This document shows, in pieces, positions 7,534 through 15,734 of a stretch of 34,721 nucleotides of DNA. Numbering within the stretch: the first letter of the stretch is position 1; every line of letters begins with the position of its first letter. The position numbers and the translations under genes were made by a program. The notes beneath the pieces were generated by a model. That model worked only from the letters and a program-made list of their open reading frames with translations. It had not been told where the DNA came from and did no database searches. This stretch comes from Streptomyces soli (GTDB taxonomy: Bacteria; Actinomycetota; Actinomycetes; Streptomycetales; Streptomycetaceae), in assembly GCF_003999195.1 (NCBI RefSeq), contig NZ_RJVR01000356.1, positions 1-34,721 on the forward strand, read 5' to 3'.

Positions 7534-9096
7534 CTACTCCCCGAGGCCGACGTCCTCCTGGTCCAGGGCCCGCTGGATACGCCTGCGCGTGGTGTCGCTG
7601 ACCCGGTGCTCGTCATAGAGCCGTTGCAGCTCGGCGGCCTCCGCCTCGATCAGGGCACGCCGCGTCGCGCGATAGGCGGTGGCGGTGGAGTCCGCCGGAT
7701 CCGCCGCCTCGTCCATCTCGGACCGGGCATGGTCGATGCGGGCCTGCAGACCGCGGCGCAACTGGTCCACAACGACCTCGGGTGCGGCCTCCAGGTCGGC
7801 GAGCTGCTCCAGCTGCGTGAGCCCGGCACGAGCGAGGCTCTCCCGGGCCTTGGCCTCTTCGCGGGCGGTGCTGGTGGGTTCCAGGGCGATGCCGGAACGG
7901 CGGACCACGGGCGCCAGCGTGAAGCCCTGCAGGACGAGGGTGAAAACGACGACCGCGGTGGTCAGGACCAGCACCAGTTCCCGCTGCGGCAGCGGCGTGC
8001 CGTCGTGGGCGGTGAGCGGAATGGACAGAGCCGCCGCAAGCGGCAGGACGCCGCGAGTGCCGGCCCAGGACAGCACTGCGGGGACCCGCCAGGAGATCGG
8101 GCCGATGCCGCGCCGGTGCTGCATGGCGGCGGAGAGTGGGAAGACCCAGAGCATCCGGACGGTCAGCAGGGTCCCGGCCACCGCGAGCGCCTGCAGCGGC
8201 CAGATGTGACCTTCGGCGCCGAGATCGTGGATGAGCGACGGCAGCTCCAGACCGATGAGGGCGAAGACCACACTCTCCAGCAGGAAGACGACGGTGCCGT
8301 AGACCGCGTGCACCTGCAGGCGGATGGGCGCATTGGTGAGCCGCTGCGTCTGCCCGCCCAGCACGACCCCGGCGACCACAACAGCGGTCACCCCCGAAGC
8401 GTGCACATCCTCAGCCAGAACGTACGCCGCGTAGGGGGTGACCAGCGCGATCACCGTCTCCAGCACCGGGTCCTCGGTACGACGCCGGATCAGCGCCACC
8501 GCCCCGGCCACCGCCGCGCCGACCAGCGCCCCGCCGCCGCCAAGAGCCACGAACTCACCGGCGGCCGTGCCCCCCGACAACGCCCCGCCGGCCACGGCCG
8601 TACCCACCGCGACCTTGAACAGCACCAGGCTCGTGGCGTCGTTGAACAGGCTCTCGGCCTGCACCATCATCTGGATGCGCGGCGGCAGCGCGAGCCGTCG
8701 CCCCAGCGCGGTCACCGCCACCGGGTCCGTGCTGGCCAGCACCGCTCCCAGTACGAGGGCCATCGTCCCGGACAGGGGAGTCAACGCCGCCGCCACCGCA
8801 CCGACTGCGGCGGCCGAGGCCAGCACCAATCCGAAGGCGAGCACCGTGACCGGCCGCCACACCCGCCGCAAATCACGCCAGGAGATCTCCTCCGCCGAGG
8901 CATACAGCAGCGGCGGCAGCACCACCAGGTTGATCACCTGCGGCGATACCCGGAAAGCCATCACCCAGGGCAGCAGGCCAACCCCGATACCGGCTATGAC
9001 CAGCAAGGACGGCGCCGGGATACGCCAGTGACGGGCACCCGTAGCCACGGCGGTGGCCAACGCCACCAGGATCAGTACTGCGGTCAGGTCACTCAT
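7534..9096 (-). CDS. CPA1-family Na+/H+ antiporter
   Basis: Secondary cation/proton exchanger of the inner membrane, 520 residues. A hydrophobic part of about 400 residues (10-12 spans) carries the family motifs STDPVA (Asp at 124) and ESLFNDATSLVLF (Asn152-Asp153, the ND transport site of electroneutral CPA1 exchangers). A hydrophilic, Glu/Arg-rich cytoplasmic tail of about 120 residues ends in QEDVGLGE. ATG at 9096 is preceded by CGGGGGA. Longer upstream extensions of this frame are hydrophilic and Arg/Ser-rich and were discarded. The neighbouring Kdp systems suggest a joint role in K+/Na+/pH homeostasis. Confidence 0.88.
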   Translation of the reverse strand: MSDLTAVLILVALATAVATGARHWRIPAPSLLVIAGIGVGLLPWVMAFRVSPQVINLVVLPPLLYASAEEISWRDLRRVWRPVTVLAFGLVLASAAAVGAVAAALTPLSGTMALVLGAVLASTDPVAVTALGRRLALPPRIQMMVQAESLFNDATSLVLFKVAVGTAVAGGALSGGTAAGEFVALGGGGALVGAAVAGAVALIRRRTEDPVLETVIALVTPYAAYVLAEDVHASGVTAVVVAGVVLGGQTQRLTNAPIRLQVHAVYGTVVFLLESVVFALIGLELPSLIHDLGAEGHIWPLQALAVAGTLLTVRMLWVFPLSAAMQHRRGIGPISWRVPAVLSWAGTRGVLPLAAALSIPLTAHDGTPLPQRELVLVLTTAVVVFTLVLQGFTLAPVVRRSGIALEPTSTAREEAKARESLARAGLTQLEQLADLEAAPEVVVDQLRRGLQARIDHARSEMDEAADPADSTATAYRATRRALIEAEAAELQRLYDEHRVSDTTRRRIQRALDQEDVGLGE

Positions 9097-9274
9097 GGCG
9101 CGTCCCCCGGGTCGTCTGAGCTGGTCATGCTTGATTTGCCGCCGACCAGACTTCCCGGCACTCCGAGGCCAGTCTAATGAATCTCTGACGTCAGGATTTC
9201 GTCGGTCGACGACCCGCCCCGCTCGCCCCGCCACACACTGGAAGAGCAGATCCAGCGGCGGAAGGAGACCGCGC

Positions 9275-9679
9275 ATGCCCGACGGAGCCGTCGTCACGAT
9301 GGCCGGATTCACCGTGGTGAGCGGCGCGGTAGCGCTGCTGACAGGCATCGCCGGACTACGGACAATCCGCCGCCTGCGCCGCGTGGGCGTGGAGGTGCGG
9401 GCGATGGTCAAGCGTGTCGGCCCGGCCGCGGAAGATGAGCGGGCACGGCCGGTACTGCAGTACGTAACCCAGGACGGACGGGTCATGGAGGTCGCTTCGC
9501 CCGCACCCGCGTCCAAACGGCACCCCCTGGCCGACGGCAGCCTGGTACTCGTCAGATACGACCCGGTCGATCCCCGCGAACTGCTGCTCCACGGACATGA
9601 TCGGACCACGCCTGAGTACGTGATGGTGGGCACGGGCGCTGCCTTCATGCTTCTGGGCATCGGCCTGCTGCTCGCATAG
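9275..9679 (+). CDS. Small membrane protein, DUF3592-like
   Basis: A 134-residue protein with an N-terminal membrane helix (about residues 8-28), a soluble beta-rich middle (VLQYVTQDGRVMEVASP, then LVLVRYDPVDPRELLL) and a C-terminal helix (about 114-133, VGTGAAFMLLGIGLLLA). This layout, with a V-x-Y-D-P segment before the last helix, resembles DUF3592 proteins. The start is ATG 9275 after GAAGGAGA. Function is unknown. It is divergent from the antiporter, with 178 nt between them. Confidence 0.75.
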   Translation: MPDGAVVTMAGFTVVSGAVALLTGIAGLRTIRRLRRVGVEVRAMVKRVGPAAEDERARPVLQYVTQDGRVMEVASPAPASKRHPLADGSLVLVRYDPVDPRELLLHGHDRTTPEYVMVGTGAAFMLLGIGLLLA

Positions 9680-9713
9680 TCCCGCCCCTCTCGGGCCACC
9701 GCACTCGGCTCTC

Positions 9714-9754
9714 CGTCAGGAGTACGTCAAGATCCTCCGACATGGCGTCAGGGC
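9714..9754 (+). promoter_or_regulatory. Predicted OmpR-family direct-repeat operator, sensor-like gene
   Basis: TCAGGA (9716), TCAAGA (9727) and TCAGGG (9748) are spaced 11 and 21 bp. A fourth half-site expected at 9759 is not evident. The array ends about 100 nt before the chosen start at 9857. Confidence 0.45.
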
Positions 9755-9856
9755 GGCGACAACACAAGGCCCTTCACCGCGATCGAGGCCCAAGAGTATT
9801 CATCGCGGGGAGTGCGGCGTACGCCGCTCCGCGATGCGAACAGGGGGCTCATCGCG

Positions 9857-11413
9857 ATGCCGGAGACCAGCGTTACCAAGCAGCGACCTACGGCACCGCA
9901 CCAGGCATCGGCCCCGGACCTGACCGGCCCTCCCCGACCGGCCGGGGAACAGCACCGCGAACCGCGAGTGTCCCCCAGGGGGATACGCGTGCCGCGCCGC
10001 AGACCGAGGGCTCTGCGGCTCGGCCTCCCCGCGACAGTCCCCGGCAGGCTGAAACTCCTGCGCGGCGCCGCACTGGCCGCCTCGGCCCTGCTCATCGCCG
10101 CACTCGTCGCGACAGGTCTGCTGACGCACGCCTCCTGGTCGGACATCCGGGGCCGTTCCGCACCTCAGGTGACCAGCGCAACCGGCCTGTACTTCGCGCT
10201 GGGCGACATGGACGCCCAGCTCGCCAACCAGCTGATGCTCGGCGCCACCCCCAGCCTCGCCGCCGACCGCCGAACCGCAGCCCGCGTCTACGCCCAGCGT
10301 CGTACCGAAGCCGCCACCCGCCTCCGCGACCTCGCCGAGGCGGCACAGGGCGACCCCGCCGCCGAGAAGACCGTCGCCCAGGCCATCGCCGACTTCGGCA
10401 GCTACGAAGAGGGCGCCGCCCGCGCGCTCCTGCTGAGCGACCAGACAGCCCGCCCGGCGGGCAAGACCGATCCCGGCGCCCTGGCCGCCTACCGGTACGC
10501 CACCCAGCTCATGCGCACCCGGCTCCTGCCCGAGGCCGACCGTCTCGTCACGGCCAACAACAACGCCTTCGACGCGACCGCCTCCGCCACCACCGACCAA
10601 TTGTCCTCGGCCCGGGTCGCCGTCCTCGCCGCCGGCATCCTGCTGCTCACCCTCCTCGTCACCCTCCAGCTGTTCCTCACCGCCCGGTTCCGGCGCATCG
10701 TCAACCCGCCACTGGCCGCCGCGTCCCTGATCGCCCTCGGCGTTCTCATCACCGCGACCGTGCAGATCTCCGGCCAACAACAGCACCTGCGGGTCGCCCG
10801 CCACGACGCCTTCGACTCCGTCGTCGCCCTCACCCGCGCCCGCGCGGTCGCCTACGACGCCAACGCCGACGAGTCCCGCTATCTGCTGGACCAGCCGCAC
10901 GCCGCCGAACACCAGCAGGACTTCTTCGCCAAGAGCCAGCAGTTGATGCGGCTGCCCTCCGCCACCCTCACCGACTACGACGCACGGTCCGCCGCCGCCA
11001 TGGACGCCTACCGCGCCGACCACACGGACCTGCGCTTCACCGGCTTCTTCGGCGACGAATTCCGCAACATCACCTTCAGCGGCGAGCGCCAGGCGGCGGA
11101 GAACGTCATCGCCAGTTACCGCACGTACCAGCAGGACGACCGGCACCTGCGTGCCCTCGCCTCCTCAGGGCATCTGACCGAAGCGATCCAGTACTGCGTG
11201 AGCTACCGCACCGGCGAATCCAACTGGGCCTTCGGCCAGTACGACACAGCACTGCGGAAACTGATCTCCATCAACACCACCGCCTACGAACAGGCGGCCG
11301 CCGAAGGCGCCGACAACTCGCTGTCCCTGCCGCTCGGCCTCGCCTCCGCCGCGGCCGCCATCGCGGCCCTCGCCGTCCTCGGCCTGCGCCCCCGCCTGAC
11401 CGAGTTCCGATAA
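9857..11413 (+). CDS. Orphan membrane protein with two sensor-like outer domains
   Basis: A 518-residue protein with about 70 basic, Pro-rich N-terminal residues, then TM1 (about 70-89), a helical outer domain of about 165 residues, TM2 (254-274), a short inner loop, TM3 (285-303), a second helical outer domain of about 185 residues and a C-terminal TM4 (491-509). The outer domains look like four-helix-bundle sensory domains. No HAMP, kinase, cyclase or chemotaxis output domain follows. ATG 9857 is preferred because AGGGGG lies 9-10 nt upstream; a GTG at 9812 is possible but has poor spacing. It may sense envelope stress for a separate kinase, but no partner is visible. The function is not recognised. 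Confidence 0.75.
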   Translation: MPETSVTKQRPTAPHQASAPDLTGPPRPAGEQHREPRVSPRGIRVPRRRPRALRLGLPATVPGRLKLLRGAALAASALLIAALVATGLLTHASWSDIRGRSAPQVTSATGLYFALGDMDAQLANQLMLGATPSLAADRRTAARVYAQRRTEAATRLRDLAEAAQGDPAAEKTVAQAIADFGSYEEGAARALLLSDQTARPAGKTDPGALAAYRYATQLMRTRLLPEADRLVTANNNAFDATASATTDQLSSARVAVLAAGILLLTLLVTLQLFLTARFRRIVNPPLAAASLIALGVLITATVQISGQQQHLRVARHDAFDSVVALTRARAVAYDANADESRYLLDQPHAAEHQQDFFAKSQQLMRLPSATLTDYDARSAAAMDAYRADHTDLRFTGFFGDEFRNITFSGERQAAENVIASYRTYQQDDRHLRALASSGHLTEAIQYCVSYRTGESNWAFGQYDTALRKLISINTTAYEQAAAEGADNSLSLPLGLASAAAAIAALAVLGLRPRLTEFR

Positions 11414-11458
11414 TCGCCGGGGGCCCGTACGCCCGCGGGGACTCCGCGTAAGTGAGAC

Positions 11459-11530
11459 GTCAGGGCATTCGCGAGTCGCGTCAAGCGCGCGTCAGGGCCT
11501 GGTCAGGGCCCGGACCGGCGGGCATAGCTT
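11459..11530 (+). promoter_or_regulatory. Predicted operator and promoter of the SAV_915-lysA-like-kdp2 block
   Basis: TCAGGG (11460), TCAAGC (11481), TCAGGG (11492) and TCAGGG (11503) are spaced 21, 11 and 11 bp. TAGCTT at 11525-11530, 22 bp after the last half-site, fits a -10 element, as for class II activation by an OmpR-type regulator. Transcription would begin about 60 nt before the ATG at 11596. Confidence 0.55.
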
Positions 11531-11595
11531 CGGTGAGCGTCCTCGGCCACCGTGCCGGACCGGCGCAGTCCGTCTTTCCTTCAGGGAGGAACGCC

Positions 11596-11997
11596 ATGTC
11601 GCAGTGCCAGCTCGCGGAGGACCCCGAGCCTTCACAACCTGTCCCGGCCGGACCGCTCTTCGTCCCCGTCCGGCCGGGGCCCATGGGCTGTACGGCCCGC
11701 TTCTTCCGCACCCCGCTGGGCGGCCGTACGGCCGTCGGCTTCACCACCGAGCGGCAGCTCGTCGCCACCCTGGGCAGCGACCAGGAGTGGATCATGCTCT
11801 CGGAATACGCGCTGCGAGCCCTGGCCGCACCTCTGGGCGTCACCGCCCTCACCGTGGATCCGCAGCTTGCTGCGCCTGCCCCGGCGGCCACTCCCAGGAC
11901 GAAGCCCTGGCACAACTGGGATCCGCAGGCCGTCGGTGTGCTGCGGGTGACCGGTGCCGCAGCCGTCGTCGCCTGCCTGAACCTGCTGATCGGCTGA
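11596..11997 (+). CDS. SAV_915 / SseB-like protein
   Basis: A 133-residue protein. Its core, with motifs FFRTPLGGRTAVGFTTE, EWIMLSEYALRALA and PLGVTALTVDP, matches the small SseB-like/SAV_915 family common in actinomycetes, whose biochemical role is unknown. A Pro/Ala-rich linker is followed by a C-terminal hydrophobic helix (about 112-132), so it is probably membrane-tethered. ATG 11596 has GGGAGGA 6 nt upstream. It is the first gene after the predicted operator and lies 12 nt from the decarboxylase gene, so the two are very likely co-transcribed. Confidence 0.75.
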   Translation: MSQCQLAEDPEPSQPVPAGPLFVPVRPGPMGCTARFFRTPLGGRTAVGFTTERQLVATLGSDQEWIMLSEYALRALAAPLGVTALTVDPQLAAPAPAATPRTKPWHNWDPQAVGVLRVTGAAAVVACLNLLIG

Positions 11998-12009
11998 AGG
12001 GGGACCGCC

Positions 12010-13350
12010 ATGACCACCATCTCTGTGTCGCCGGAAACCATTGGGACCACGCCCGGCCCGTTCTCCGTCTGGCCGGGTTCCGCCCGGCCTGCCCCCGGCG
12101 GCGATGTGACCGTCGGCGGGGTGTCCCTGGCCGAGGCCGCCGACCGATTCGGCACCCCGCTGTACGTCCTGGACGAGGACGAGGTCCGGGAACGCTGCCG
12201 CACCTACCGCGCCGCGTTCCCCGACGCCGACGTCATCTACGCCGCCAAAGCGTTCCTGTGCCGGGCCGTCGCCCACTGGGTGCAGGAAGAAGGCCTCGGC
12301 CTGGACGTCTGCTCCGCCGGAGAACTGGAACTCGCGGTCACCACCGGCTTCCCGCCGGAAAAGATCGTGATGCACGGCAACGCCAAGAGTCCGCAGGACC
12401 TGGCCACCGCCATCCGCCTCGGCGTCGGGCGCATCGTCATCGACAGCACCTGCGAGATCGCCCGACTGGCCGCGCTGCTACCGGTGGGCACCCGCCAGCA
12501 AATCATGGTGCGGGTCGTCCCCGGCATCTCAGCCGGCGGACACGCCGCCATCCGCACCGGCACCGACAGCCAGAAGTTCGGCCTGTCCATCACCGACGGC
12601 TCCGCCCAACACGCCATCACCCGCATCCTCGACCAGCCCAACCTGGACCTGGTGGGCCTGCACTGCCACATCGGCTCCCAGGTCACCACCGTCAAGCCGT
12701 ACGTTCTGGCCGTCCGACGGCTGGTCGGCCTGATGGCCCGCATACGCGAGCAACATGGCATCACCCTCCCCCAGCTGGACATCGGCGGCGGACACGCCGT
12801 CGCCTACCGGCCCGGCGAGGAAGCCCTCGACATCACCGCTCTGGCCGCCCGGGTACGCACCGAACTCACCGACGGCTGCACCCGGGCCGGACTACCCGTA
12901 CCCCACCTCACCATCGAACCCGGCCGCGCCGTCATCGGCCCGGCCGGTGTGGCCGTCTACCACGTCCTCGCCGTCAAACGCACTGGCGACCACACCTTCG
13001 TCGCCGTCGACGGCGGCATGAGCGACAACCCCCGCCCCGCACTGTACGGAGTCCGCTACGCCCCCACGCTCATCGGCCGCCACACCTCCGCCACACCACA
13101 CCCGGTCACCGTTGTCGGCCGGCACTGCGAAGCCGGCGACATCCTCGCCGACGACGTCCTGCTCCCCGACGACATCCGCCCCGGCGACCTCCTCGCCGTC
13201 CCCGTCGCCGGCGCCTACCACCTCTCCATGGCCTCCGGCTACAACCTGATCGGCCGCCCACCCGTCGTCGCCGTCACCCACGGCACCGCCCGCGTCCTCG
13301 TACGCCGCGAATCACTCGCCGACATCAGCAGCCGCGACATCTGCCTGTAG
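12010..13350 (+). CDS. lysA: Diaminopimelate decarboxylase-like PLP enzyme
   Basis: Fold-type III PLP enzyme of the LysA family, 446 residues; LysA converts meso-diaminopimelate to lysine. Visible features are the Schiff-base lysine in YAAKAF (Lys80), HCHIGSQ, the phosphate-binding IGGGHAV, EPGRAVIGPAG, the active-site Cys in GRHCEAGDIL and the GAYHLSMASGYN motif. These fit diaminopimelate decarboxylase better than other decarboxylases of the fold. ATG 12010 follows AAGGGGGA. It is sandwiched between a SAV_915 protein and the second kdp operon, not among lysine genes, so it may be a second, condition-specific paralogue. The symbol denotes family, not proven orthology. Confidence 0.88.
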   Translation: MTTISVSPETIGTTPGPFSVWPGSARPAPGGDVTVGGVSLAEAADRFGTPLYVLDEDEVRERCRTYRAAFPDADVIYAAKAFLCRAVAHWVQEEGLGLDVCSAGELELAVTTGFPPEKIVMHGNAKSPQDLATAIRLGVGRIVIDSTCEIARLAALLPVGTRQQIMVRVVPGISAGGHAAIRTGTDSQKFGLSITDGSAQHAITRILDQPNLDLVGLHCHIGSQVTTVKPYVLAVRRLVGLMARIREQHGITLPQLDIGGGHAVAYRPGEEALDITALAARVRTELTDGCTRAGLPVPHLTIEPGRAVIGPAGVAVYHVLAVKRTGDHTFVAVDGGMSDNPRPALYGVRYAPTLIGRHTSATPHPVTVVGRHCEAGDILADDVLLPDDIRPGDLLAVPVAGAYHLSMASGYNLIGRPPVVAVTHGTARVLVRRESLADISSRDICL

Positions 13351-13382
13351 CGGCGGCTCCTTCACCATCCCATCACCGAGCC

Positions 13383-13418
13383 CTCCCGGGCGGGCTGTTT
13401 CTGTCGCCTGCCCGGGAG
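13383..13418 (+). terminator. Hairpin between lysA-like gene and kdp2 (terminator or attenuator)
   Basis: CTCCCGGGC (13383-13391) pairs with GCCCGGGAG (13410-13418), extended inward by GGC/GCC after one mismatch, leaving a loop of about 10 nt. No T-tract follows. It lies 57 nt before kdpF2 and could reduce read-through from the upstream operon into kdp2. Confidence 0.5.
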
Positions 13419-13474
13419 CCTCCATCGCGTAAGAGAGTTCCCATGCTGTGCAGACACTCAGGGACGAGGTCCTG

Positions 13475-13564
13475 ATGAGCGTCGAGAACACCATCGGCCT
13501 GATCGTCGCGTGCGCCCTGGTGGGCTCCCTGACCTTCGCCCTGATCTTCTCGGAGCGTTTCTGA
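13475..13564 (+). CDS. kdpF: K+-transporting ATPase subunit F (system 2)
   Basis: A 29-residue single-span peptide, beginning MSVENTIGLIVA and ending ALIFSERF. It aligns with KdpF of system 1 (EN-x-x-GL ... ALIF-x-E-x-F). The ATG overlaps the TGA of a possible 10-codon ORF (13443-13475) that starts after AGAGAG. Its own TGA overlaps the kdpB2 ATG (TGATG). GGGACGAGG stands upstream as a possible ribosome site. Confidence 0.85.
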   Translation: MSVENTIGLIVACALVGSLTFALIFSERF

Positions 13565-15732
13565 TGACCGCCTCCGCGCCGGCCAAACCGGCTCCCGTGC
13601 AGCCGGTGCGACCCCCTGATACCGAACGGCCGCGCCGGGTGGGCGCCGGGATGCTCGACCCGAAGCAGTTGTGGCGCGCGCTCCCCGAGGCGCTGCGCAA
13701 GCTCAACCCGCTGACGCTGCTGCGTAATCCCGTCATGTTCGTCACCGAGGTGGGCGCCGCGCTCACCACGGGGATCGCGATCGCCCATCCCAGCCTCTTC
13801 GGCTGGCTGATCACCGGTTGGCTGTGGCTGACGGTGGTCTTCGCCAATCTCGCCGAGGCTGTCGCCGAGAGCCGTGGCAAGGCCCAGGCCGACTCTCTGC
13901 GTCGCACCCGGCAGCAGACGACGGCCCTGCGGCTGGTCGGCTGGGAAGCGGGGGCGGCCAGGTCCTCGTATCTCGAAGAGATCGTGCCGGCGGCGGAGTT
14001 GCTGCGCGGGGACATCGTGGCGGTGCCGGCCGGGCAGCTGATCCCCGGCGACGGCGACGTCATCGCGGGCGTGGCGAGCGTCGACGAGTCTGCGATCACC
14101 GGCGAGTCGGCGCCGGTGATCCGTGAGTCGGGCGGCGACCGCAGTGCCGTCACCGGTGGCACCAAAGTGCTGTCGGACCGGATCGTCGTGCGGATCACGC
14201 AGGAACCAGGCGACAGCTTCATGGACCGGATGATCGCCCTGGTCGAGGGCGCCAACCGGCAGAAGACCCCGAACGAGCTGGCGCTGAACCTGCTGCTGGT
14301 CATGCTGACCTTTGTCTTCCTGGTCGCGGTCGTGACATTGCAGCCGATGGCTATCTTCTCCAAGGGCTTCATGTCGGCGGCGCCCGACACGGCGGTGCTC
14401 ACCGGCAATGGCGTCACCGGCATCGTTTTGGTGTCGCTGCTGGTGTGTTTGATCCCGACCACCATCGGCGCGCTGCTATCGGCGATCGGCATCGCCGGGA
14501 TGGACCGCCTCGTGCAGCGCAACGTGCTGGCCATGTCCGGGCGTGCCGTTGAAGCCGCGGGTGATGTGAACACCTTGCTGCTCGACAAGACCGGGACCAT
14601 CACGTACGGCAACCGGCAGGCGAGCGCCTTCCTGCCGGCCGGGGACGTCCCGGCGGGTCGGTTGGCCAGGGCCGCGCTGCTGTCCAGCCTCGCCGACGAG
14701 ACGCCCGAGGGCCGCTCGATCGTCGAATTCGCGCGAGAGCACTACCAGTTGCCCTCCCCGGACGCCCTGGAAGGCGCCGAATGGCTGCCGTTCACCGCCA
14801 CCACCCGGATGTCGGGGGTGGATCTGCCGGACGGGCGGCGGCTGCGCAAGGGCGCGGCGGCCGCAGTCGCCGCGTGGGTGCGCGAGCAGGGCGGTGAGGT
14901 GTCGGCCACCCTGGAGGAGTCGGTCGAGCGGGTGTCGGCCTCCGGCGGTACACCGCTGGCCGTCGCGGAGACCGGGGCTGACGGCACGGCACAGGTGCTC
15001 GGCGTCGTCCATCTCAAGGACGTAGTCAAGCCGGGACTGCGCGAGCGGTTCGACGAACTGCGCCGCATGGGCATCCGTACGGTGATGATCACCGGCGACA
15101 ACCCGGTGACGGCGAAGGCGATCGCCGAGGAAGCGGGCGTCGACAATTTCCTCGCCGAAGCGACCCCCGAGGACAAGCTCACCCTCATCAAGCGCGAGCA
15201 GGCCGGCGGCCATCTCATCGCCATGACCGGCGACGGCACCAACGACGCGCCGGCCCTCGCGCAGGCGGACGTCGGCGTCGCCATGAACACCGGAACGTCG
15301 GCCGCCAAGGAGGCCGGCAACATGGTCGACCTCGACTCGGACCCCACAAAGATCATCGAGATCGTGGAGATCGGCAAGCAACTCCTCATCACCCGGGGAG
15401 CCTTGACCGCCTTCTCCATAGCCAACGACATCGCCAAGTACTTCGCGATCCTGCCGGCCGTGTTCGGCGCGGTGTATCCGGGGCTGGACGCCCTGAACAT
15501 CATGCGGCTGCACTCGCCGATGTCCGCGATCCTGTCCGCCGTCGTCTTCAACGCAGTCGTCATCGTCGCGCTCATCCCGCTCGCCCTGCGCGGCGTGCGC
15601 TACCGCCCGAGCAGCGCCTCCGCCCTGCTCACCCGCAACCTCTGGGTCTACGGCCTGGGCGGAGTCATCGTGCCCTTCCTGGCCATCAAGATCATCGACG
15701 TGGCCCTCGTCCAGTTCATACCGGGGATCTGA
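13564..15732 (+). CDS. kdpB: K+-transporting P-type ATPase subunit B (system 2)
   Basis: Catalytic subunit of the second Kdp pump, 722 residues. It has TGES (179-182), DKTGT with the phosphorylated Asp at 341, TGDGTNDAPALAQADVG and SIANDIAKYFAILPA with the coupling Asp and Lys retained. It is therefore expected to be an active ATPase. ATG 13564 is chosen because it overlaps the kdpF2 stop; the 18-residue upstream extension would cover kdpF2. Compared with KdpB of system 1, the segment after TLQP (about residues 261-282, with Phe/Met and Asp) is longer. kdpC rather than kdpA follows, unlike the usual FABC order. Confidence 0.96.
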   Translation: MTASAPAKPAPVQPVRPPDTERPRRVGAGMLDPKQLWRALPEALRKLNPLTLLRNPVMFVTEVGAALTTGIAIAHPSLFGWLITGWLWLTVVFANLAEAVAESRGKAQADSLRRTRQQTTALRLVGWEAGAARSSYLEEIVPAAELLRGDIVAVPAGQLIPGDGDVIAGVASVDESAITGESAPVIRESGGDRSAVTGGTKVLSDRIVVRITQEPGDSFMDRMIALVEGANRQKTPNELALNLLLVMLTFVFLVAVVTLQPMAIFSKGFMSAAPDTAVLTGNGVTGIVLVSLLVCLIPTTIGALLSAIGIAGMDRLVQRNVLAMSGRAVEAAGDVNTLLLDKTGTITYGNRQASAFLPAGDVPAGRLARAALLSSLADETPEGRSIVEFAREHYQLPSPDALEGAEWLPFTATTRMSGVDLPDGRRLRKGAAAAVAAWVREQGGEVSATLEESVERVSASGGTPLAVAETGADGTAQVLGVVHLKDVVKPGLRERFDELRRMGIRTVMITGDNPVTAKAIAEEAGVDNFLAEATPEDKLTLIKREQAGGHLIAMTGDGTNDAPALAQADVGVAMNTGTSAAKEAGNMVDLDSDPTKIIEIVEIGKQLLITRGALTAFSIANDIAKYFAILPAVFGAVYPGLDALNIMRLHSPMSAILSAVVFNAVVIVALIPLALRGVRYRPSSASALLTRNLWVYGLGGVIVPFLAIKIIDVALVQFIPGI

Positions 15733-15734
15733 CC

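Noticed and set aside
9181..9236. Possible sixth copy of the operator upstream of the DUF3592-like gene (TCAGGA at 9191, TCG at 9202 and 9223)
   Set aside because: Spacing fits 11/21 but only one half-site matches; too weak to call.
9742..11451. 569-codon frame overlapping the sensor-like gene
   Set aside because: Arg/Pro/His-rich shadow frame; the 9857-11413 frame has membrane helices and normal composition.
13361..13378. TCACC direct repeat 11 bp apart just after the lysA-like stop, resembling PHO-box halves
   Set aside because: Only two copies with a different sequence from the shared operator; likely chance.
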